In this document: positions 1-7,400 of the stretch, piece by piece
Layout: each line of letters opens with the position of its first letter
How positions within the stretch are numbered: position 1 is the first letter of the stretch
Assembly: GCA_030740335.1 (NCBI GenBank)
Contig: JASLXL010000162.1
Span: 1 to 9,340, forward strand
Reading direction: 5' to 3'
Length of the DNA stretch: 9,340 bases
Source: SAR202 cluster bacterium
GTDB taxonomy: Bacteria; Chloroflexota; Dehalococcoidia; SAR202; CAJWER01
Notes under the pieces: model-generated
Told to the model about the DNA's origin: nothing
What the model saw: only the letters and a program-made list of their open reading frames with translations
Databases searched by the model: none
Position numbers and translations under genes: made by a program

Positions 1-1
1 G

Positions 2-479
2 CAGTTCGTCGATGTGGAGACGCTGGAGTTTACGTTGAAGACGCCGTGGGCTGACGGTACTACGTCGCTGCTGCTGAGCCCCCAGGAGCTGCTGGAGAAA
101 CTGGCGGCGCTGGTACCGCCGCCGCGGCTGCATCTGATCCGTTACCATGGCGTGCTGGCGCCGGCGTCGCCGGATCGGGCCCAGATCGTACCTGGCCCCA
201 GTGCTCTGACGGCGGCGTCTGACGATGGAGGGTGTGGTCAGACCGACAACCCTGGCCGGCATCGCCACCGGGTCGAATGGGCTCGGCTGCTGGCCCGCGT
301 GTTCCAGATTGAGGTGACGGTGTGCCCCGCCTGCGGCGGCACGATGAAGATTATCGCTGCCCTGACCGATGGGGCTTCGGTGCTCGTGGTATCTGGCGGG
401 TGTCGGCCTGCCATCACGGGCGCCGCCGATCGCGCCGGCGCGGATCGACCGACAACTGGAATTCGACGATGCTGCCTGA
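2..479 (+). pseudogene. IS91-family transposase, C-terminal remnant with frameshift
   Basis: This is the 3' part of a transposase of the IS91 (Y2, rolling-circle-like) family; its 5' part lies outside the window. Reading from base 2, the frame shows the family's conserved stretches KTPWADGTTSLLLSP, LLEKLAALVPPPR and LIRYHGVLAP, then WARLLARVF and the Cys pair CPACGGTMKIIAALTD. At about 379-384 the frame breaks. The expected C-terminal tail continues one frame over (YLAGVGLPSRAPP, then RQLEFDDAA) and stops with TGA at 477-479, so one base appears to have been gained. The tyrosine catalytic region is not in the window. Staying in the first frame gives an unrelated tail up to 709. The family call rests on recalled conserved motifs and is fairly safe. 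The element is probably inactive unless the shift is a sequencing error. Confidence 0.85.
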
Positions 480-565
480 GATCCTCGTCGGCGGTCTGGC
501 CGGGCACCCGTTCGTCGGGCACGGTAGGGAAGGGACATCGGTGTGCGCTGTTGGTCGTGATCAGC

Positions 566-588
566 CAGTTGCAGGACGGGTGCAACTG
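566..588. repeat. Perfect 8-bp hairpin downstream of the transposase
   Basis: The arms CAGTTGCA and TGCAACTG are exact inverted repeats around the 7-base loop GGACGGG. The hairpin lies 87 bases after the transposase stop. IS91-family elements carry a hairpin in their oriIS end just inside a CTTG or GTTC target tetranucleotide, and here CTTG follows at 607-610. Assignment as oriIS is inference; a chance hairpin is possible. Confidence 0.35.
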
Positions 589-857
589 CCTCGTTGTGCA
601 GAAAACCTTGCTCGTGTTACCAAATGCACCGCTATATACGACCTGGAGGCCAATGGTATCGACCAGACCAGCCTATGAGCCTTGTCCGAGGGCACCGAAC
701 TCACCATAATGGGCCCTTGTAATTCCTAGCCGTACCGCCTTCGCCCAGACGGACGGAATGGGGGAGCACGACGGCCCTCCCCATGCTCGTCATCATGCCG
801 CCGCCCGATGTTGAAAAGCCGTTGTTGATCCATCGTGGCAAGCAAGTTGCGGTTGTG

Positions 858-871
858 GTGATGCGCATCAC
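858..871. repeat. 14-base perfect palindrome
   Basis: GTGATGCGCATCAC reads identically on both strands. It lies far (about 490 bases) from the next start codon, so if it is an operator it would serve a lost or unseen gene. Only the symmetry is seen; function is unknown. Confidence 0.35.
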
Positions 872-1053
872 GGCGTGAGTGAGGATAAAGGGTGTATTTG
901 TTAGTGAGTCAAGGCAGCATGCAGGCCTGTATTGGGCACTGCTGCAGTTATTTTCACCGCAGTGGGCCTGAGAACCCGGTTGGGTGTGGTCGATGGCGTC
1001 GATGGTGAAGATCAGCGCCGGGTGCGACGGCTGTCACCTGCCGACCGTCCTGA

Positions 1054-1078
1054 GGGGGGACACGAGACACTTCCCCCC
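1054..1078. repeat. G-run/C-run hairpin
   Basis: GGGGGGA at 1054-1060 pairs with TCCCCCC at 1072-1078 around an 11-base loop. No T-run follows, so it is not a typical intrinsic terminator. It could be a degenerate extragenic repeat or a chance pairing of homopolymer runs. Confidence 0.3.
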
Positions 1079-1103
1079 GGCCGTTGACTTGAGATCGGGC
1101 GTC

Positions 1104-1118
1104 ACTGCCTCAGGCAGT
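1104..1118. repeat. 15-base interrupted palindrome
   Basis: The arms ACTGCCT and AGGCAGT are perfect inverted repeats separated by a single C. It sits about 85 bases upstream of the candidate -35 element of the giant gene, where an activator or repressor site would be possible. No regulator family is implied by the sequence. Confidence 0.35.
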
Positions 1119-1204
1119 CGAGGCGGCGTAGTCGATGTCGAACTCTTGTTGTGGCTGCCTACCGGCCGGGCGAGCGGTGGGGCGCGGGCGGGTAAGCCGA
1201 CGCC

Positions 1205-1233
1205 TTGCAGGTAAAAAGTTATTATCATATAAG
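1205..1233 (+). promoter_or_regulatory. Candidate sigma70-type promoter of the giant gene
   Basis: TTGCAG (1205-1210) and TATAAG (1228-1233) are separated by exactly 17 bases. They lie in an AT-rich patch that stands out from the GC-rich surroundings. Transcription would start near 1240, leaving a 5' untranslated leader of about 120 bases before the ATG at 1363. The leader contains a small hairpin, GTGCT/AGCAC (1307-1323). The prediction is by motif only. Confidence 0.5.
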
Positions 1234-1350
1234 AGGATTACTACTTATTTTGTTGCCGGCGGGATTGGTTGCCCTATCGTTGGGCGGCCAGGCTCCCGCG
1301 ACCGCAGTGCTGTTGCATAGCACGGTGCCCAGCTAAATGCCGTTCGCTAC

Positions 1351-1355
1351 AGGAG
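1351..1355 (+). promoter_or_regulatory. Ribosome binding site that fixes the start at 1363
   Basis: AGGAG lies 7 bases before the ATG at 1363, an ideal spacing. It immediately precedes a codon run encoding a signal peptide, so this start is well supported. Confidence 0.85.
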
Positions 1356-1362
1356 TTCTACC

Positions 1363-1431
1363 ATGATTCGTCTGATCTTGTCGCTCGTATTCCTCTTCGT
1401 CATTGCGTTTGGCTCCGACGTCACCCACGCA
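1363..1431 (+). other. Signal peptide of the giant protein
   Basis: Residues 1-23 have one early Arg (R3), a hydrophobic core (LILSLVFLFVIAF) and a small-residue cleavage context, T-H-A before Q24. This is a standard Sec signal peptidase I site, without a lipobox cysteine. It fits the C-terminal sorting domain, because type IX cargo crosses the inner membrane by Sec first. Confidence 0.85.
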
Positions 1432-4400
1432 CAAAATACCCAGACCCTGCGGGGGTATGTAAGTGCTGTGGACGACTTTAACGGCACCATCACGTTGTCT
1501 TCAGACCCGATCCGCTTGAGTCCAACGGCAGAACTGTTCGAGAGTCAATGCGGTAGCCAGGCCCGGGCAGTTGATCGCGACTGGTTGGAAAATGAGCTCG
1601 CAAGTTATGACGTTCATCTTGCGGTTAAGGTTCACTACACGCGGGATGGCAAACCTCAAGCCTACGAGGTATACGCACATCCGTGTGATATCCAAGACCA
1701 GGTAATTTGGGGCAACCTTGTAGAAATAAAAGACTTAGATGATGGAAGCGTCGGTCTTGTAATGTCTGGGAATTCCCTGTCTGTGGCGTTTGACGCGCCG
1801 ATCTACAGGGGACCTGATTTCGAGGAGATCTGGCTTGAGGACATCCAGCCGGGCGAATTCGTAGAAATGGTCAGGCGCTGGGACGAGTGGGGCGAGGCCA
1901 TTATCCAGGTCCATGTCGATCCGCCCGAGCCAGAGTTGGCATGGCCATCAGAAGAGCTTCTCATCGGCGCGGACAGCAACTTTCGATTCGACCACTTCTC
2001 GGTGCGCTGGACAGGGCAGGTGGAACCAAAATTTTCCCCGGAGCAGGAAGATTGGACGTTCATTGTCGACGTTGACGACGGCGTCAGGCTGTGGGTAGAC
2101 GGCGAATTGATCATCGACGAGTGGTACCCTCAAATGAACGAACACTCAGGCGTGAAATCCGGTCTAAACACCCCGGGAAAATACGATATCGTGCTGGAGT
2201 ACTTCGAAGAGCAGGGCGGCGAAACGATACGCCTCTTTTGGGAGAGCCCGAGCCAGCCTCGTCAACTCATACCCGCGGACCGTCTCTTCGCGCCTTCGGG
2301 CGGACAGGGCCTGCTCGGCGAGTTCTACCCCAACATGGAGCTTGAAGGCAATCGTCAAGGGAACGCGGCCTTCGAGCGCGTCGACCCCCAGATCAACTGG
2401 AAGACGGACAGGAGTGATGAATCGTGGGTTTGGGAGGGGTTGGTATATGTAGATCCCGTTTCACTCGAGGCCCGAGAAGTGCGAAACCTGGCCTTCACTG
2501 AGGACACCTTTTTCTACGATGCCGACGGCTTTCCCCTGGAAGCCAAGGACCTCCTGTCCGGGGACCGAATCGTCGTTCAGGCTACGTGGCGCCCCAACAG
2601 TAACATCCCAGAGGCTTTCGAAATCCAGATAAACGACCCCAATATGGGGTTTGACTGGCCCGAGCAAACAGATCCGGATGTCTGGATAACGGAATTCATC
2701 TTTGTGCGAGTCGACGGCAGCGACGAAATGGTCGTAATGGATCGCTGGGGGAGGACCCTGGCGATTGATGCCCTGATCGTCGACGATGAGACCGGGGACG
2801 AGGTACCGGTTGAGGCCTTGGACGGCTATCGCGAGACCTACGCCCGGATGAATATAAAAAGGCTCCCTCAGCAAGCGGACGGGAGTTGGGCTCCCGACAT
2901 CGTTGTTGAGTTGACCCTCAACGCTTCCGTTCAATACGAAGAGCAGGATCAGCCCACAGAATTTTACGATGAATGGGTAGGTTCCGGCGTGGTAATCAGG
3001 ACCGAGGCGAGAGGCAACCATAGTTCCCCTGCGGTCATCATGGAGGGACTCACGCTAGAGATGATGTCCCAGACCGAGATCCGCGACGAGGACGGTTTCT
3101 ATATCTCCCTCGACGAGTTGCGCGAGGGAACGGAGATCCTGGTGGATCCCCTGGCCAGTTTGGACATGACCCGCGTCTTCGTCCGCTCGATCCAGGTCGA
3201 TCCGTTCCGCAATGGACACTTTGAGATTCAACGCCCCCAGTTCACTACCTGGGTTGGTGCTATCCGGGACAACACGATCATAACCGAAGGCAACTATTAC
3301 AACCTTTTTCAGGAGGCGATTCTGACGGACGGCTCAACGGGTGAGGAGCTGGAGCTTTCTGATCTGCAGGCAGGCGACCTCATAAGCTTCCGTTCACAGA
3401 ACACCAACCGCGGTCCGTACTTTTCCGAGGTCGAACGCAATCCGACCAACATTGTGGGCTCGACTCAGCACGCCAACCGGCACGAGGGCGTAGTCTATGC
3501 CATCGACTTCGAAACCGGCTCCATCAGCTTTGAGGGCCCCAGGTTTCGCATAGTGCGTCAAACCAGGATCCAAGATGAGTTCGGCGACGACATTGAGGTC
3601 GACGATATTCCTCCTGGCACGCAAATCATCATTAATGGCTCCCCTTCCGCGGCGGGCGGCCCACCCGTAGCCAGGTCGATAGAGATTCCCGACTGGTCAA
3701 AGCACTACGATTGGGGCCAGGGCATGTGGCAAGCGTATTTTAACGGTGTCGAAGGCGACGAGCTCATCACCACGGAAGAACCGGTATACTTGGCAGTGGG
3801 TGCCGAGATTCTCCGCGGGTCCGGGGCGCCCGGCAACCTCAGTGACATCCGGCTGAGAGAGAGCCCAGTGACTCTCTACATCGCGTACCCTGCAAATGGA
3901 GTCTACAACCCCTTCGGCGGGGTGGCCACGCGGCTGATCATTGATCCACAGGAAGGCGGCGACACTGCCATGTTCCGACCGGTGGAAACCGGCGAAGTGA
4001 AGGGTGTCGTCAGCATGGTAGAATCCGACCGCCTGACCCTTGAGGGGCCGCTCGTGATCCTGGAAAGCAGAAGCACGATCCAGAGCATGGAAGGCGATGA
4101 TATGCCAGCTGGAGATCTGCAAGAGGGGGATATCCTGCTCATCAGGTTCTTCTCGGCACCCGACGGACTGCGGGCTACGCGGGTCCGGGTGGTCGATCCA
4201 GAAAATGTGCCGCAGGGCCGGTCAGATGTGATCGTTTCCCCGTTCCTGGGCCTTGTCGACGGAGATACGCCCAACCCGAAGATGCTGCTGGCGGGTCCGA
4301 GCTTCACAGTGCTCGACGGGGCCGACCTGCGCGACGCGGAGAACGAGCCTATCGAACTGGAGCAGATCATACCGGGAATCGAGGTTCGGATCACCGCAAA

Positions 4401-7400
4401 GCCCGGGCCCGATGGCGCTGTGGCTTCTCGTATCAAGGTCGCCGGGGTTTTTTCCGGCGGCGCGCTTTTCGGAGGTGGAGGACTTAGTATCACCTCGACT
4501 TTTCCGGAGAAAGACGAGACGCTGGTGCCGACCAGCACGGTGGTCGAGATCACCTTCAACGAACAGGTGTTCAGTCTGTTCGAAGACGAAAGTTTCGACT
4601 ACGGTCTCTTTCCCGAGTCCTTGGAATTCAGCGATTTGGACGTGACCCGCGACGGGAAGACCATCCTCGCCGACGTCGAACTGGAAGAAGACACCGTCTA
4701 CCAGCTCTACGTGGCTTCCGAACGCTTCGGTCTCTTCACCCTCACCTTCACCACGGGCGAAGAAATGCCCGAGGGTGGTATCGAGGGACGCATGGACCTC
4801 GCCTCAGAGATCCCCTTCGACGCCATCCGCCCGGGCGAATCAGGTGTTTTTCTGGTAGGGGCCGACGATGAGGAGATGGAAGAGGAGTCCATCGTGCGCG
4901 GTGCGCCCTTAGAGCGAAACGGTTCCTATCGCTTCGAAAATGTCGAGCCCGGAGAGTACCTGGTCTTCGCCAGCGTTGTGGTCGAATTTGATGTTGACGA
5001 GGTCTTGGAACTCGTCGGCTTCTTCGACGAGGACGGCGACGGAGAACCGGATCCGATCCGCGTCGGTAGCCGCCGGATAAACCAGATCGACCTGATGATC
5101 GTGCCACCGGAGCCGATGGAAGTGCTGGAAAGTATTCCCGCCAAAGGCGATGTGAGTGTAGACCTGGAGACCACGATCGCCATAGAGTTCAGCGATATCC
5201 TGCGCATCGATCTGTTCGGCAACCCCGCGGTCAATGCCCACTTGTTGCCACCGCCGGTGGCGGGCAGTCTCTCGCCGGAGAATCTGGTCCTGGGCGATGA
5301 CGGGTACACCGTATACGCCGACGTCGAATTGGAACGCAATACCACCTACAGCTTGCTGGTGCGCGGTGCCGAGACGGAGGATGGACTGGGCATCGACGAG
5401 CCTTCGGTTACCGTATTCACCACCAGTTCGAGACTGCCGACGGGAACCGTAGAGGGCCGTTTGGCGCTCCCGAAGGAGTTGAAAGGACGGGGGTTTATAC
5501 AGCCTCCGGTGCAGTTGGCGTTGGTGCCGTTCCGTGACTTCGACCCGTTGGATCCCGACGTGGAAAATCTGGCGGTGGCCTCCACCCTGAGCCAAGACGG
5601 CAGCTACACGTTTGAGCATGTTACGTCCGCTCGTTACGTAGTCGTGGCCAAAGTCGGAGTCTATATGCCGCCCAATCTCAATCTGCCCAATCGCCTGGCG
5701 TCTGATTTCAACGTCCTCGAAGACCAGGGCCGCTTCGGCGGGAGTGCTCCTAACCACTACGTCGAGAGGAACTTCTTTGGGTATTCGGTAGACGCCAAGG
5801 GCGATCCACGCCCTGACGTGCGCACCGGTAGCGACGACGTGGACATACTGCTTCGCCCGGAGGACGTGCGCCGCGTGGCCTTGCGCGTGGTGTCGGTCGA
5901 CCCGGCGCCGGAGGAGTTGGAAGAAGTATCCGAGGTCTTTGACCTCACACTCGAATTCAGCGAGCCCCTGGTGGTAAGCAGCAATTTCATCGAATTGGAG
6001 GCTGCGATCCGACCCGAACCGCTGTCCGGGCCGATCATGGACAACGTCGAGGTAGAAGACGGTGGTCGGGTCATCGTCTTCCGCGATATCGAACTTGACC
6101 CCAGCGAGGCCTCTCGCTTCTCGGTGGGTTCTGCCCGCAGCACCTCCGGACACGGGTTGCAAGAAACCTTCAAGCTGGTGATAGGCACCGCCGCCGAGGA
6201 CGTGGTTCAAGGCGACGTGCAGGGCACCCTCGAGCTTACGGGCGGCGAGATCAGTACCGCGATGATTTTCCTCTATGACCCAGCAGACGATAAACTCAAG
6301 CCGCTGGCCGGCGTCTTGGTCGAATCCGACGGCAGCTTTCTCATCGCGGGCGTGTTCGGCGGCGCGTATTCGGCCTATGCCGAGATCAAGACCGTATCCG
6401 GCGATGACCTGTTCTTGCTCCTGGATCAGGACGAGGATGGACAACCAGACGTGTTCGACGTGAACGCGGACAGTAGTGAAGCCATTGGATTCCGAATCGA
6501 GATCGAGGAAGAGCAGGAGGTACCTGCCGGCGATGTGGTGCAGCTCTCCTTTGAAGAGACCTTGGACCTGGACGACGAGGTCGCGGTGGCGGAATTCAGC
6601 GCCACTTTTAAATTGGAGCTAGCCAGAATGTTGGGCATCGACCTAGACCGCATCGTCATCGTTGACCTGGTCGAGGGCAGCGTGATCGTCCATTTCATCA
6701 TCAACGAAGACAGTGCGGACGAGGAAGCCCTGACTTCAGCGGTGGCGGTGGAAAACCTGGCGCTGTTGGTAGAGCAGGCACCCGCGTCACTAGCTAGTAT
6801 CGGCACGGTCGTCGAGATGACAACCGTCGCCGCTGAAGATCTCAGTCCAGTAGCCGTCAGCCTCAATGCTGGCGCAACGATAACGCTGGATCTCGACATA
6901 AATGACGGCGACCAGAGCCTCGCAACACTGGAAGTTCCGGCCGGAGAAACCGTGCAGTTGGCCGTATACGGCAGTGATTTGGTCAACGTGACGGGCCTTT
7001 CGGTCATAGTCAGGTTTGACACCACACAGGCCGCCTTTATCAAGGCTACGGATGCCGGCGGCGAGGAGGGCAACATTCTGCGCTCCCAACCCGGTGCTAC
7101 TGCTCTGTTCCTGCCGGCGAGCTTGAGCAACGACGGAGTTGAGTTCGGCGGGGCGATTCTGAGCCCGAACGAAAACACGGCCGGCACCGGCGAGGGGCTT
7201 CTCGGCATATTTACCTTTTCCATGCTGGAGGGCTACGGCGGCGCCAATTTTACGGTGGATCAGGTTCTCCTCGTTGGGTTGGGGGTCGTACAGGACACGC
7301 TCTTCACATCACACAGTGCGCTGGTAACGCCACCGCTGAATCTCATGTCGCAGGAAAAAGGATTGTTTTCCTTCGACTTCAATTCAAATTCTGGAGACCA

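Larger units (their letters stand above)
480..1204. other. Long non-coding stretch between transposase remnant and giant gene
   Basis: I recognise no protein-coding gene here. Short open frames exist on both strands, but none resembles a known family or has a convincing ribosome binding site. The left part (480 to about 720) may be the non-coding end of the IS91-type element, because a hairpin at 566-588 is followed by CTTG at 607-610. The middle and right parts hold an exact 14-base palindrome (858-871), a G6/C6 hairpin (1054-1078) and a 15-base palindrome (1104-1118). Their role is unknown. Confidence 0.6.

Noticed and set aside
379..384. Programmed frameshifting in the transposase
   Set aside because: No slippery heptamer or downstream structure is evident, and the shift falls near the C-terminus in a family not known to use frameshifting. 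Decay or a sequencing error is simpler.
322..678. 118-codon frame over the transposase end
   Set aside because: It is in a different frame from both parts of the transposase and shows none of its motifs.
390..709. Tail of the first transposase frame beyond the break
   Set aside because: After about position 380 the residues no longer match the family, while the neighbouring frame does, so this part is out-of-frame reading.
758..784. GGGGAG/CTCCCC hairpin as a terminator
   Set aside because: The stem has only 6 continuous pairs with a 10-base loop and no T-run, so termination is not supported.
937..964. CACTGC/GCAGTG inverted repeat
   Set aside because: Six pairs with a 16-base loop are expected by chance in a stretch of this length.
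708..1040. Open stretch of about 110 codons on the minus strand, without a clear start
   Set aside because: Its translation resembles no family I know, is rich in low-complexity residues and lacks a ribosome binding site; chance openness is likely.
984..1320. Short plus- and minus-strand open frames before the giant gene
   Set aside because: They overlap each other and the candidate promoter, and have no motifs, no ribosome binding sites and atypical composition.
2461..3021. 186-codon open frame on the minus strand
   Set aside because: Antisense shadow of the DUF5666-like repeats, with no recognisable motif or ribosome binding site.
4909..6444. 511-codon open frame on the minus strand
   Set aside because: It lies wholly antisense to the giant gene, whose frame shows clear domain motifs. 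Long antisense frames are expected from GC-rich, Asp/Glu/Val-rich codon use, and the translation resembles no family I recognise.
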